A DNA stretch of 64,000 bases from NCBI GenBank assembly GCA_965262425.1, contig OZ253536.1, positions 2,046,001 to 2,110,000 on the forward strand, given 5' to 3'. Source of the DNA: CAZOZZ01 sp965262425 (GTDB lineage Bacteria > Acidobacteriota > Terriglobia > 20CM-2-55-15). Shown in pieces: positions 9,116 through 18,222 of this stretch; position 1 is the stretch's first letter; every line of letters begins with the position of its first letter. Made by a program: the position numbers and the translations under genes. The notes beneath the pieces were generated by a model. That model ran no database searches. It had not been told where the DNA came from and was given only the letters and a program-made list of their open reading frames with translations.

Positions 9116-9224
9116 TTCGGAAAGAACACCGGACCCGGGAGGCATCCGGCCGGATGCTTCCCGGCCTCGGAAGCTAGTCCCTTCGCGAAATCCAAGTCTG
9201 TCGCGTCTTGGAAAGGGGTGCGCC

Positions 9225-10313
9225 ATTCCTGACGGACGAACCATACCGGGTCCCCTCAGAGCCCTTCTGCTCTTGTTGATGATGTATACGTTCTTCCTCA
9301 GCATCACGCTGATGGGGGATTCCTTCAAATTCTTCGGCAGCGGATTCGCCGAACAACTCCTCGCGACCACCGCCAACCCTTTCGTAGGGCTGTTTGTCGG
9401 AATTCTCGCCACGAGCCTAGTGCAGAGCTCTTCAACGACGACCTCGATGGTCGTGGCTCTTGTCGCCGGAGGGGGCCTTGAAGTCAGCGGCGCGATCCCG
9501 CTGGTCATCGGTGCCAATATCGGAACGAGCGTTACGAACACGCTCGTCTCGATCGGGCACATCTCCAGACCCACGGAATTCCGAAGAGCCTTCGCGGCCG
9601 CAACGGTTCACGACTTCTTCAACCTCATCGCCGTGGCCATCCTTTTCCCCCTGCAACTGGCGACCAATTTCCTAGGGACGGCGGCGGATTTCCTGGGTAG
9701 ACAGCTCCAGAACTCCGGAGGGATGACGCTGGTCAATCCGATCAAGCTCGTAGTCGATCCGGCGGCCGATCTCATCGCGAGGCTGACCGGAGAGTCCGGT
9801 ACGATCCTGCTGATCATGGCGATCGTTCTTCTGTTCACGGCCCTCCGTTACATCGTCGTCCACTTGAAGGTCCTCGTGATCGGGCGGGTCGAGGCATTCT
9901 TTGACAGCGTAATCTTCAAGACGTCCTTTCGGGCTCTCATGTTCGGGCTGGTCCTCACCGTCATGGTCCAGAGCAGTTCAATTACAACTTCTCTGGCTGT
10001 CCCCCTGGCGGGCGCGGGAATCCTGACTCTTCAGCAGATTTTTCCGATGACCCTGGGTGCAAATATCGGAACGACGATCACCGCGATGCTGGCCGCCCTG
10101 GTCACCGGCGAATTGTCCGCCGTCACCGTTGCGTTTGCCCACGTCCTGTTTAACGTGTTCGGCATCGTCATCGTCTGGCCCATTCGCGCGGTTCCGATTT
10201 ATCTGGCGACCACGCTGGCGGACCAGACCTTGAAGTCGAAATTGATCCCGGTTGCTTATATAGGCACCATGTTCTTTCTGATTCCTCTCGGACTTATCTA
10301 TCTAATGGGGTGA
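9225..10313 (+). CDS. Na/Pi-cotransporter II-related membrane protein
   Basis: About 360 residues with two repeated Na_Pi_cotrans modules. The hallmark QSSSTTTSMVVALV lies in the first half and QSSSITTSLAVPLAG in the second, each followed by GANIGTS or GANIGTT. About nine hydrophobic segments are visible. It would take up phosphate with sodium at the inner membrane. The start is uncertain. An upstream ATG at 9060 lies inside the creatininase-like gene, and the first internal ATG (9279) falls within the first membrane helix. The best ribosome site, GGAAAGGGG at 9211, precedes an ATT at 9225. The phoU-like gene follows 7 bp later. Confidence 0.88.
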   Translation: MPDGRTIPGPLRALLLLLMMYTFFLSITLMGDSFKFFGSGFAEQLLATTANPFVGLFVGILATSLVQSSSTTTSMVVALVAGGGLEVSGAIPLVIGANIGTSVTNTLVSIGHISRPTEFRRAFAAATVHDFFNLIAVAILFPLQLATNFLGTAADFLGRQLQNSGGMTLVNPIKLVVDPAADLIARLTGESGTILLIMAIVLLFTALRYIVVHLKVLVIGRVEAFFDSVIFKTSFRALMFGLVLTVMVQSSSITTSLAVPLAGAGILTLQQIFPMTLGANIGTTITAMLAALVTGELSAVTVAFAHVLFNVFGIVIVWPIRAVPIYLATTLADQTLKSKLIPVAYIGTMFFLIPLGLIYLMG

Positions 10314-10319
10314 TTTCAA

Positions 10320-11000
10320 ATGTTCAGGTTTAAAGAGCTGATTGAGTTGTGGAAGACGGCGAACTCGCTGACTCAAGCACTCGAGGACTCACACGTCATG
10401 CTCCAAAGCACCCATGAGATGTTTTCCGAATCTGTCAAAACTCTGCGCCACAGTGACAACGCGGACTTGACGGTGGACATCCACAAAATGGATCAGACCA
10501 TCAACAAGTACGAACAGCAGGTTCGCCGGAAGGTACTCAAACACCTTGCGATAACCGGAGGAGTCAACATGATTCCGGGCCTGATCCTCACGAGCATCGT
10601 GATCGACATCGAACGGATCGGGGATTATGCAAAAAACATCAAGGACCTGGCGGTCGCACATCCGGAACGCCTGCACTGCGGTCGGTACAACAGCGAGATC
10701 GAACGAATAGAGGAGGGGGTGGGAGACATTTATGGGCGCGTTCTTCCCGCCCTGAAGGCGTCGGACGCGGATGCGGCTCGCAGCGTAATGAGCAGCAACT
10801 GGTGGATTCTGAAAAAGTGCGACGAAATCGTGACCGACCTGATCACGGCGCCAGATCCGGACTTGAGTCCGAACGACGCCATTACGACAGCTCTATACAC
10901 CCGTTACCTGAAGAGAATCGCAGCCCACTTGATGAACATCTCTTCGAGTATCGTCAATCCGTTCGAACGCATCGGGTTCCGCGAAGAGGAAGTCGACTGA
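10320..11000 (+). CDS. PhoU-like protein
   Basis: 226 residues, all helical, with the PhoU-type pattern. KHLAITGGVNMIPGLILTSI and DIERIGDYAKNIKDLAVAHP resemble the conserved metal-site helices of PhoU (E/DxxRxxD). It lies directly behind the Na/Pi symporter gene, a common arrangement in which a PhoU-like partner regulates phosphate uptake. Its 3' end converges on the truncated cobA, overlapping it by about 47 bp. Confidence 0.85.
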   Translation: MFRFKELIELWKTANSLTQALEDSHVMLQSTHEMFSESVKTLRHSDNADLTVDIHKMDQTINKYEQQVRRKVLKHLAITGGVNMIPGLILTSIVIDIERIGDYAKNIKDLAVAHPERLHCGRYNSEIERIEEGVGDIYGRVLPALKASDADAARSVMSSNWWILKKCDEIVTDLITAPDPDLSPNDAITTALYTRYLKRIAAHLMNISSSIVNPFERIGFREEEVD

Positions 11001-11586
11001 TGGAACAGGCAGGTTCTACGGTCAAGCCAGCCCATCCCGTTCTGTCGACTCGGGACAGGCCCATCAGAACGACCAGGGTGCCGCCTCCAGCGATGAGGCT
11101 TTGGGCCCCGGACCACTCTTCGGGACTCGCCTCGGCGGCGCGCGACCCGGTCATCACCATGAAAGAGTGTGCGTGTTCCCGATGGGTGATGGGGATATCG
11201 GCGGCTCCGGGGGCGGCGATGGCGCTGCTCACGCCCGGAACGATTTCAAAGGGGACGCCGCCTTCGGTAAGAAACAGGGCCTCTTCTCCGCCCCGTCCAA
11301 AGACGAACGGGTCTCCGCCCTTGAGACGACAGACCCTCCGGCCTTCGCGTGCGTGCCGCACCATGAGGTCGTGGATGAGCCGTTGCATCTTCCCACCGTC
11401 CCCGACCCGCTTGCCCACATCGATCACGACGGCATCACCACGCGCTTCAGCCAGCATGCGAGCGTCGATGAGACGATCATGCAGAACGACGTCGGCCTGA
11501 CGAAGGCACTCGAGACCCCGAACCGTGATCAACAGGGGATCTCCGGGTCCCGCTCCCACGATATACACAATTCCAGATCGACTCAT
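10954..11586 (-). pseudogene. cobA: Uroporphyrinogen-III C-methyltransferase, C-terminally truncated
   Basis: The first 178 residues are a normal SUMT. They include the N-terminal GAGPGDPLLITVRGLECL, the RLKGGDPFVFGRGGEE motif, and PGVSSAIAAPGAADIPITHR. After LVVLMGLSRVD the sequence becomes unrelated and stops at 210 residues. The SAM-binding C-terminal lobe (normally to about 250) is missing. The new tail overlaps the end of the convergent phoU-like gene, so a deletion probably joined the two. The start ATG overlaps the stop of the precorrin-2 dehydrogenase gene by 4 bp (ATGA). The enzyme would methylate uroporphyrinogen III twice for siroheme or B12; activity is doubtful here. Confidence 0.8.
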
Positions 11587-12233
11587 TGGCTGCTCTGATC
11601 GGAGGTCTCACCCACAATCTCATCCAGACAACGCTCGAGGCCCATCTCGTCCTTGTCCCGGATCAGACCGAGAGCATCAGAATCGACAAGCCGGTAGTGA
11701 ACCGCCTTCCGCTCGGCCGGATCTTCAAACCGACCCCGCACGCCCCCCCGCAGGCCTCCGAGGATGTCGAGCAGTCTCCCGTACTCCGGGCCAAGGACGG
11801 CGGAAAGCTTCTCCCGTAGTCGCGCCGCCAGCGCGGGGCTCTTACCACCCGTCGATATCGCGACGCTGAGATCTCCTCGACGAACGACCGAGGGCATGAT
11901 GAAGTCGCACCGGGATGGGTCGTCCGCAACATTCACGAGGATTCCGGCATCTCGTGCGTCCGCTGCCACCAAGGCATTCACGTCGGAATCATCGGTCGCG
12001 ACAAGAACCATCAAAGCACCGCGTGCATCCCCGCTCCGGTAAGCTCGTCTATGCAGCGTGATCTTTTCTTCACTGGCCAGAAGCCCTAAACGGTCGGAGA
12101 CGGTCGGACTGATCACCGTGACTACCGCATCGCATTTCAGCAACGATTCCACCCGTCGTTCGGCCACGGAACCGCCACCCACCACCGTTGTGGGCTTGTT
12201 GGCTAAGTTGAGCGTTATGGGGAAGTAATCCAT
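11583..12233 (-). CDS. Precorrin-2 dehydrogenase / sirohydrochlorin ferrochelatase-like protein
   Basis: 216 residues from ATG 12233. The NAD-binding start TTVVGGGSVAERRVESLL (GxGxxxxxK/R pattern) and the middle NVADDPSRCDFIMPSVVRRG, followed by VAISTGGKSPALAARLRE, are typical of the CysG N-terminal/Met8/SirC family. It oxidises precorrin-2 to sirohydrochlorin on the way to siroheme. It forms a tight minus-strand run with hemD (TGATG, 1-bp overlap) and cobA (ATGA overlap). Confidence 0.9.
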   Translation of the reverse strand: MDYFPITLNLANKPTTVVGGGSVAERRVESLLKCDAVVTVISPTVSDRLGLLASEEKITLHRRAYRSGDARGALMVLVATDDSDVNALVAADARDAGILVNVADDPSRCDFIMPSVVRRGDLSVAISTGGKSPALAARLREKLSAVLGPEYGRLLDILGGLRGGVRGRFEDPAERKAVHYRLVDSDALGLIRDKDEMGLERCLDEIVGETSDQSSQ

Positions 12234-13054
12234 CAAACGCTATCCCGTGCAAAATGACCCGCGATAGCCTGCGCCATCGGCCCCATCTTCGGAACGTCGG
12301 GCCGGATCGCCGCTCGAACGCCAAACTCCCCGAGCGCCTGTTCGGTCACCCCGCCCACAGCTGCCACCGTGACGTGGTCCCGTAGCGTTGTTTGCAGGGC
12401 CTCAAGATGTCCGCTCTCGGACGCGGCCGAAAACAGCATTTTTGCCTGTGGCGCACTGGTAAAAGTGATCACGTCGATGGATCCGTCCAGTAGCGAATCA
12501 ATGAGTCGCCCGACGGCCGCACGGTCGGAGACTTCGCCATAGGTGTAAACCTCAACCGGCAACACACGCGCTCCTGCACGTTCCAGTTCCGAACAGAAAT
12601 CACCGCTCTGGTCCGCGTAGAGTTGCACACCAATAGAACGAGATCCGAGGTCCCCCGAACGCAAGGCATTCAGGACAACGGCGGATGTCGGAGTCGTCGG
12701 AATGACATCCGGCCCGATTCCCTCTCTCCTCAGAACGACGGCGGGCTTCGGTCCCCTCACGACAACTCGAGCCCCGTTGACGGCGGCCAGAAAGCGGGCC
12801 TTTTCGCCCATCGCATCCGCCTCTTCGATCAGGAAACGTGCTCCGACACCTGTGAAGAACACGACGGTATCGACGCCCCCGCCGATCACAGCCAATATGA
12901 ATTCCTGGACCTTCCCACGGTCGTCAACCGGCCTTTCTTCCAGCAAAGGACACGCCAGCACGCGAGCGCCGTGCCGTTTGATGAGCTCCCCGAATTTCGG
13001 TCCATAGCGGTGTTCGGTGATGGCAACTGTCTTGTTTTCGAGTGGAAGCGTCAT
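12233..13054 (-). CDS. hemD: Uroporphyrinogen-III synthase
   Basis: 273 residues with low but recognisable HemD features. These are an N-terminal VAITEHRYGPKFGELIKRHG, a middle VDTVVFFTGVGARFLIEEA, the second-domain start DVITFTSAPQAKMLFSAASE, and VAAVGGVTEQALGEFGVRA near the C terminus. HemD closes hydroxymethylbilane to uroporphyrinogen III. First gene of the run hemD, precorrin-2 dehydrogenase, cobA. Confidence 0.85.
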   Translation of the reverse strand: MTLPLENKTVAITEHRYGPKFGELIKRHGARVLACPLLEERPVDDRGKVQEFILAVIGGGVDTVVFFTGVGARFLIEEADAMGEKARFLAAVNGARVVVRGPKPAVVLRREGIGPDVIPTTPTSAVVLNALRSGDLGSRSIGVQLYADQSGDFCSELERAGARVLPVEVYTYGEVSDRAAVGRLIDSLLDGSIDVITFTSAPQAKMLFSAASESGHLEALQTTLRDHVTVAAVGGVTEQALGEFGVRAAIRPDVPKMGPMAQAIAGHFARDSV

Positions 13055-13076
13055 ACAACGGCAGGACGGCCTGAGT

Positions 13077-13151
13077 CTAGGAGCCTGCGCGGCAGAAGAG
13101 ATCTACTGCGAAAGCGGTATAATCGGTCCATATTTTCTCGATTTTTCGTTA
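13077..13151 (+). repeat. Dispersed ~70-bp repeat, copy 2
   Basis: It starts TAGGAGCCTGCGCGGCAGA and continues with GCGGTATAATCGGTCCATAT, matching 2557-2630 almost throughout and 18110-18148 in its first 35 bases. It sits between hemD and the DUF4097 gene. Confidence 0.7.
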
Positions 13152-13153
13152 TC

Positions 13154-14011
13154 CTATGGCTCCCTCTTGCGAAGAATCACGTCACCCGATGTGTTGCGGA
13201 GGAGGATGACATTGGAGCCACCTCCATTCAGCTCCCCGATCATCAACTTGCGTCGAGGCAAGCCGGGTCGCGGTCGATTCTCCGGCCGATCCCTCCGCGA
13301 CCTCATCTCCACGATTTCGAATTCACTTTCGATTTCCCCGACGAAATTTTCAACTCTCACCGTGGCTTCAGCACCTTCCGGAAATTCGGCTTCGATGGTT
13401 CCACTCAAAGTCGTGAACGACATTCTCTGACTCGGATCGACCTCGGCAAAGGAAACGAATACATCACCCGCCAACGTCTGTACAGTGGCGGCGCCACTGA
13501 TGTCATGCAATTCGACGTCCCCGGCCTGCTTATTGACGGTAATCCGGCCGGACACACCGATGACTGTCAGGTCTCCGAGAGCTCCGTTGAAGTTGATCGA
13601 CGTTCCGCGGGGCACCCGAATCGATATCTCCTCCTCAAAGGCCATCGATCGAATGGTCAGAACATTGTTTCTTTCCGAAACCGACAGCCCCGGCCCAATT
13701 TCCGGCCTGCGTCCGCGAGGCGCGCCGCGAGCCCCCCGGCCCGGCCCGCGGGGTGGCCGCGGCGCAACGGGCAAGGAGATGCCGCCTTCGCTCACGATGA
13801 TCACCTCATCGCCGTCATAAGCGATCACCTCGGCATTGGCGTGCATGAGGTTCAGCCGGAGCAGACCTGGACGCCCCGGATCGCTGAAGCGAATCACATG
13901 TTCAGACCCCTCATCCTGAGCCCTCGACGGAGTCGGAAACGCCGCAAGGACAAGAGTGAGCGCCACGCCCACACCCACCCGACGCACAACTGAACGACTC
14001 TTCTCGGTCAT
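13154..14011 (-). CDS. Exported DUF4097-type beta-strand repeat protein
   Basis: 285 residues from ATG 14011, chosen because GAGGTGG lies 7 bp upstream and a signal peptide follows at once (VGVGVALTLVLAAFPTPSRA). The mature protein has short repeating beta units such as TSINFNGALGDLTVIGVSG, RITVNKQAGDVELHDISGA and TTLSGTIEAEFPEGA, the right-handed helix pattern of DUF4097. A Pro/Arg/Gly-rich insert spans about 80-105. It lies 38 bp behind the kinase gene and is probably co-transcribed with it. Confidence 0.8.
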   Translation of the reverse strand: MTEKSRSVVRRVGVGVALTLVLAAFPTPSRAQDEGSEHVIRFSDPGRPGLLRLNLMHANAEVIAYDGDEVIIVSEGGISLPVAPRPPRGPGRGARGAPRGRRPEIGPGLSVSERNNVLTIRSMAFEEEISIRVPRGTSINFNGALGDLTVIGVSGRITVNKQAGDVELHDISGAATVQTLAGDVFVSFAEVDPSQRMSFTTLSGTIEAEFPEGAEATVRVENFVGEIESEFEIVEMRSRRDRPENRPRPGLPRRKLMIGELNGGGSNVILLRNTSGDVILRKREP

Positions 14012-14049
14012 CGTGTTCCACCTCTCCATTTCGCATCGTAGGTCGATCT

Positions 14050-16041
14050 TCATGGTTCCATGGACTCCATCGTCGTCGAACTCAACCCCTGATACGCATA
14101 CGCCCAGGACAGAGGCGAGTATACGACCTCAAAATTCGGGTCGACTATCTCCACCCATTCCTCGAGCGATGCGGCATGATCCTCGTCGGCGCCGTTCGAA
14201 GCGTACAGGTACAACGCCCCCAGCAACCAGAGGGCTTCTTTGTTCTCAGGATCCGCCTCGAGCCCCGCCTCGACATGCTCGGCTGCACCATGCCAGTCGC
14301 CACCCACCACGAGGGCGTTCGCTTCGACGAGGCGGCGCAACTCCACAGGAAGCCGATCGCTCCCGGCCCGGGCACGCTCGGCCGCCAAACGGGCATCGGC
14401 CTCCCGACCTGCGGCAAACGAAGCAGCGCTTAAACGATAATCCGCCATGGCGAATCCGGCATCTTCCCGAACGGCCTGGCTGAACATTTGAGCAGCTTCC
14501 TCAAAGTCACCCGCCTGGAACAGGGCCTCGCCTTCAGCGTATGCCCGATAGGCTTGGACCGAAGACGTCAGGGATACATCCACATCCGCGAGGCTCACCT
14601 CGGTTCCGGCTGTCGAGCTCGCCATTTCACGACTTACCTCAACGCCGAGCAGCTCCGCCATCTGAAATACGTCCGAAGCTCCCTGACCTTCAGCCCGCGG
14701 TGAGGCGAGCAGGCGGCCGCTCTCGACGTCGACCAGGTCGGCCGTAACCACAACACGGTCTCCGACCGTGGCGACCTGTCCCAGAATCATCGTGCTGACG
14801 CCGGCCATCCGCGCCACTTCGGTGGCGAGGGAGCTGTCCAACGGACCTGTTTCCTGACCGAGTTGCCGGGCCAGATCGTTCAATCTCTGGCGGCTGACGA
14901 CATCCACGCCGGCAGATCCAGATAGTTCCGTAGACAACAGGCTGGTCATCATGCGGCCGATCCCTTCGGCGTCATCAGGATCACTCAGGTTTTCGAAGTA
15001 CATGACCGCAAGCGCGCCCCCCGCAACGGGTGAGTCCGGGGGTAAAGGATCGACGCCGGTCGAGGGGACGAGAATGGAGGCCAACACGGCCACCAACGCA
15101 AGGCCGACCACACCAAGCCATATCTTGCTTCCCACCCCTTTGGACGTCGATTGGATCGGCGCGGCCGCCAAACGACCGGAATCGGAACTCCGCTTCAAGC
15201 GCAGCAGGTCGGTCTGGAAATCTGAAGAGTGCTGGTAGCGCAAACGTCGGTCCTTCTCGAGAGCCTTCTGGACGATCTGGTCGAGTTCGGCAGGGACATT
15301 CGGATCGATCTCGGTAATCGCAACCGGCATCCGATTGAGGATCGCGTCATACAGCACGGCCGTGCTGTTGCCGGTAAAAGCCTGACGGCCCGTTACCATT
15401 TCGTAGAGAACGACCCCGAGTGAAAACAGGTCGCTACGGGAGTCCACCTTCTCCCCCCGAGCCTGCTCGGGGGACATGTAGGCGATCGTGCCCACCGCCG
15501 CTCCAGGATTCGTCAGGTCCGGGTCCTCGGTGGCGGAATCCTTCGTCTGGGACGTGTCAGGAACATCTTCCGAGGTGAGCTTGGCCAGACCGAAGTCGAG
15601 GGCTTTGGCCTGACCTCGATCGGTAATCATGATGTTGGCGGGCTTGATATCCCGGTGGACGATCCCTTTTGCATGGGCGGCATCGAGGGCGTCGGCAATC
15701 TGAATGCCCACTTCGAGGATCTCGTCTGTGGAAAAAGGCTCTTCGGCGATACGTTCCTTGACTGTCTTCCCTTCCAGGTACTCCATCGCTATAAAGGGTT
15801 GGCCCTCATGTTCGTCAACGCCGTAGATCGTGCAGATGTTGGGATGATTCAGAGCGGACGCGGCACGCCCCTCGCGCCGAAAACGCTCCAATGCCTGGGA
15901 ATCCTGGGTGAACTTGGGAGGAAGAAACTTCAGGGCGACCGGACGATGGAGACGCGTGTCCTCGGCCTTGTACAGCACACCCATCCCGCCCGAGCCGAGC
16001 TCGCTTAGAATCCGATAATGGCCAACCAGTTTTCCGATCAT
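14050..16041 (-). CDS. Membrane Ser/Thr protein kinase with extracytoplasmic TPR region
   Basis: 663 residues from ATG 16041 (a TTG start at 16071 is possible). The kinase domain spans about 8-275. It has the glycine loop GSGGMGVLYKAEDTRL, catalytic Lys in VALKFL, HRDIKPANIMI, DFGLAKL, and SPEQARGEKVDSRSDLFSLG. A membrane helix (WLGVVGLALVAVLASILVP) lies near 305-325. A FlgO-like region (ALAVMYFENLSDPDDAEGIG) follows, then TPR-like helices (AEGEALFQAGDFEEAAQMF). The C terminus is shorter than in related kinases. This layout is frequent in Acidobacteriota. Signals sensed outside are unknown. Confidence 0.92.
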   Translation of the reverse strand: MIGKLVGHYRILSELGSGGMGVLYKAEDTRLHRPVALKFLPPKFTQDSQALERFRREGRAASALNHPNICTIYGVDEHEGQPFIAMEYLEGKTVKERIAEEPFSTDEILEVGIQIADALDAAHAKGIVHRDIKPANIMITDRGQAKALDFGLAKLTSEDVPDTSQTKDSATEDPDLTNPGAAVGTIAYMSPEQARGEKVDSRSDLFSLGVVLYEMVTGRQAFTGNSTAVLYDAILNRMPVAITEIDPNVPAELDQIVQKALEKDRRLRYQHSSDFQTDLLRLKRSSDSGRLAAAPIQSTSKGVGSKIWLGVVGLALVAVLASILVPSTGVDPLPPDSPVAGGALAVMYFENLSDPDDAEGIGRMMTSLLSTELSGSAGVDVVSRQRLNDLARQLGQETGPLDSSLATEVARMAGVSTMILGQVATVGDRVVVTADLVDVESGRLLASPRAEGQGASDVFQMAELLGVEVSREMASSTAGTEVSLADVDVSLTSSVQAYRAYAEGEALFQAGDFEEAAQMFSQAVREDAGFAMADYRLSAASFAAGREADARLAAERARAGSDRLPVELRRLVEANALVVGGDWHGAAEHVEAGLEADPENKEALWLLGALYLYASNGADEDHAASLEEWVEIVDPNFEVVYSPLSWAYAYQGLSSTTMESMEP

Positions 16042-16320
16042 TTGAACCTGTGAACCAGAGAACGCTTTCAATTCATCTTAGACCCCGCTTGCGGGAGCGT
16101 CAAACTTCCGCGACGGCCTGTCGCATCTATAGAGGTAAGACGACCGGCACGGGTTTAAGTGGACACTAAATTCAATGACGGGCGAACCATACGGCGGCCG
16201 GTGGTTCCGAGAGTTCCGAAACAGAGGCATGGACTCCGCCGGCAATCTTGTATAAGCTCTCTGTGCCCGGGTAGCCCTACTGTAAATGGAAACCTTCTCC
16301 CCGGCCGAAAGGTTACGAAG

Positions 16321-16653
16321 ATGGAATGGCATGATCTAGAAAAAACGACAGTCATAAAGCTGCGAGAGCAGGCCCATGATCAAGGCATCAAAGGTGTTAG
16401 CGGCAAGAACAAGGCCGTGCTGATCGAGGAACTGGCAGCTGTTCTGGGAATCGAGAGGCCTCACGAGGCAATGACCCAGACAGTGGTTCATGACAAGGGC
16501 GACCTGAAGAAAAAGATCCGGGAGCTCAAGGCCCAGCGTAGCAATCTGATCGAGTCCAAGGATCACAAAGGCCTGAAGGCCGTCCGCCGGCAGATCCACG
16601 GATTGAAACGGCAGATCAGGAAAATGCACCTGGCGGCTGAAGTGGTCGGCTAG
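16321..16653 (+). CDS. Small protein with Rho-N/SAP-like N-terminal domain and basic coiled C terminus
   Basis: 110 residues from ATG 16321. Residues 1-40 (LEKTTVIKLREQAHDQGIKG then GKNKAVLIEELAAVLG) match the helix-extended-helix pattern of Rho N-terminal/SAP domains, which bind nucleic acid. Residues 55-105 form a Lys/Arg-rich helix (LKKKIRELKAQRSNLIESKD). A weak GAAAGG precedes the ATG; an upstream in-frame ATG at 16159 would add a stretch that does not look like protein. A nucleic-acid-binding role is inferred. Confidence 0.7.
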   Translation: MEWHDLEKTTVIKLREQAHDQGIKGVSGKNKAVLIEELAAVLGIERPHEAMTQTVVHDKGDLKKKIRELKAQRSNLIESKDHKGLKAVRRQIHGLKRQIRKMHLAAEVVG

Positions 16654-16692
16654 GAGCCTTGGGCGATCGACAGGCCGACGAGAGGCCCCCCT

Positions 16693-17670
16693 TCAAACCC
16701 GAAAGCCCTCTCCCACCGGATCGGACGCGTCTACGACAAACGTATTGTAGCCCGTCACGTATGCACTGCCCGTGATTTCCGGAATAATGGCCGGGATTCC
16801 TCCAACCGTGGTCTCCTCCACGATCCGACCGGCAAAAACTGTTCCGATGAGACTCTCGTTGACGAAGGGCTCCCCTGCCGGCAATGTTCCTTCAGAACGG
16901 CGGAGCGCTATCACCGCACACGTCCCGGTACCGCAAGGGGAGCGGTCCACCTCCGCATCCGCGAAAATGGTAACGTTGCGCAAGGTCGCGCCATCGCTGG
17001 CAGGGGGAGCGCAGAATATCGTGCCGTAGATCCCGCTGAGACCGGATTCGAGTGGATGAACCACCTGACGCATGCCTTCAACCGCGTGCTTGATCCTCAT
17101 TCCTAACGCTCGAAGGTCGGTCAGGTGGGACCGGTCAATCGGCAGCGGAGCCTGCTGGACGATTGCATAGAACGCACCCCCGAAGGCGATGTCCACCCGC
17201 AAGCCCTCGACGTTGAGACCCCGCTTGAAAACAAACGATGGCACGTTTCGGAAACTGACGCTCTCGACGCGACCGTCCTTCATGTTTGCACGCGCTCGCA
17301 CAGGGCCTGCCGGAGTGTCGATCGTGATCGAGGAAGGATCGGGAAAAAGGTCCTTCCCGACCGCCACGGTCACCAGCGCAATCACACCGTGGCCGCACAT
17401 CGTGCTATACCCCTCGTTGTGCATGAACAAGACACCCATATCGCTCCCGCCCGAAACCGGTGCCGTCATCACACAACCGTACATGTCGGTATGCCCGCGC
17501 GGTTCGAGCATCAATGTGGTTCGGATCTCGTCGAGATGTTCCTGCATGTACCGGCGCTTTTCGAGCATCGTGGATCCCGGAATGTCCGGCACTCCCGAAA
17601 CGATGATACGCAACGGCTCTCCGCCGGCATGAGCGTCGATCGTCTTATAAGTTTTCGCGTGTTCTGCCAT
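16693..17670 (-). CDS. Proline racemase-family enzyme
   Basis: 325 residues from ATG 17670 (a TTG at 17721 is possible). Both catalytic cysteines are present: MCGHGVIAL near 85 and DRSPCGTGTCAVIAL near 250. Two-Cys members are proline racemases or 4-hydroxyproline 2-epimerases, whereas the related dehydratases replace the second Cys. YGCVMTAPVSGGSDMGVLFM and ETTVGGIPAIIPEITGSAYV fit the family. It acts in D-amino-acid or hydroxyproline use in the cytoplasm. It diverges from the Rieske gene. Confidence 0.9.
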   Translation of the reverse strand: MAEHAKTYKTIDAHAGGEPLRIIVSGVPDIPGSTMLEKRRYMQEHLDEIRTTLMLEPRGHTDMYGCVMTAPVSGGSDMGVLFMHNEGYSTMCGHGVIALVTVAVGKDLFPDPSSITIDTPAGPVRARANMKDGRVESVSFRNVPSFVFKRGLNVEGLRVDIAFGGAFYAIVQQAPLPIDRSHLTDLRALGMRIKHAVEGMRQVVHPLESGLSGIYGTIFCAPPASDGATLRNVTIFADAEVDRSPCGTGTCAVIALRRSEGTLPAGEPFVNESLIGTVFAGRIVEETTVGGIPAIIPEITGSAYVTGYNTFVVDASDPVGEGFRV

Positions 17671-17787
17671 CGTAGTATTTTGGTGTCCGGCTTGGAGCTT
17701 CGCCGGATACAATGCCGACAAGGCTTATCTATCTAAACACTACGGCGGAGGCTGGGATAAGCTCTTTCCGAATCCAGGGAGGACGAA

Positions 17788-18112
17788 GTGGCGGATTTGA
17801 TTCGAGTGGCGACGCGGTCGGAAGTGACCCCGGGAACGGCAATATCGGTCGACGTCGGTGGCACGTCTGTCGCGATCTTCAACGTCGATGGCGAATACTT
17901 TGCGATCGGAAACGCCTGCAGCCACTACGGCGCGCCGTTGTGCCAGGGCACGACAAACGGACACAAGGTCCGTTGCCCCCTTCACGCAGCGGAGTTCGAC
18001 CTGAAGACCGGTAACGCCCTTTCAGCTCCGGCCGCCATCGGGACCGGGAGCTCCGGCCGCCATAGGCTATAGGATTGTGATCGACGGGGATGACCTCAAG
18101 ATCGCCGGCTAG
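17788..18112 (+). pseudogene. Rieske-type ferredoxin, frameshifted by a repeated 15-mer
   Basis: The Rieske cluster ligands are intact: CSHYGAPLCQG and CPLHAAEF. After GNALSAPAAIG the frame runs into GTGSSGRHRL and stops at 18072. AGCTCCGGCCGCCAT occurs at 18024-18038 and again at 18049-18063. Removing one repeat with its 10-bp spacer (25 bp) restores the frame and gives APAAIGYRIVIDGDDLKIAG ending at TAG 18112, the normal C terminus of such ferredoxins. The current protein would keep its cluster site but lose the last beta strand. The gene would supply electrons to an oxygenase or reductase, none of which is adjacent. Confidence 0.8.
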
Positions 18113-18148
18113 GAGCCTGCGCGGCAGAAGAGATCTACTGCGAAAACC
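18110..18148 (+). repeat. Dispersed ~70-bp repeat, copy 3 (5' part only)
   Basis: It begins with the stop codon of the Rieske gene, TAGGAGCCTGCGCGGCAGA, and continues to ACTGCGAAA as in the copies at 2557 and 13077. It then diverges into the transposase remnant. Confidence 0.65.
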
Positions 18149-18222
18149 GTGCTCTATGTACAAGGTTGGGGTTTCTCGATACAAGCTGTAAAGAAAGGTA
18201 GGCCCTGTTCGGTCGGGAGGCC

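Noticed and set aside
9060..9224. Upstream ATG for the Na/Pi symporter
   Set aside because: It lies inside the creatininase-like gene and would add a Pro/Arg/Ser-rich stretch unlike the family N terminus.
14145..14747. Several 60-90 codon frames within the kinase 3' end
   Set aside because: They are other-frame readings of the TPR region with no independent support.
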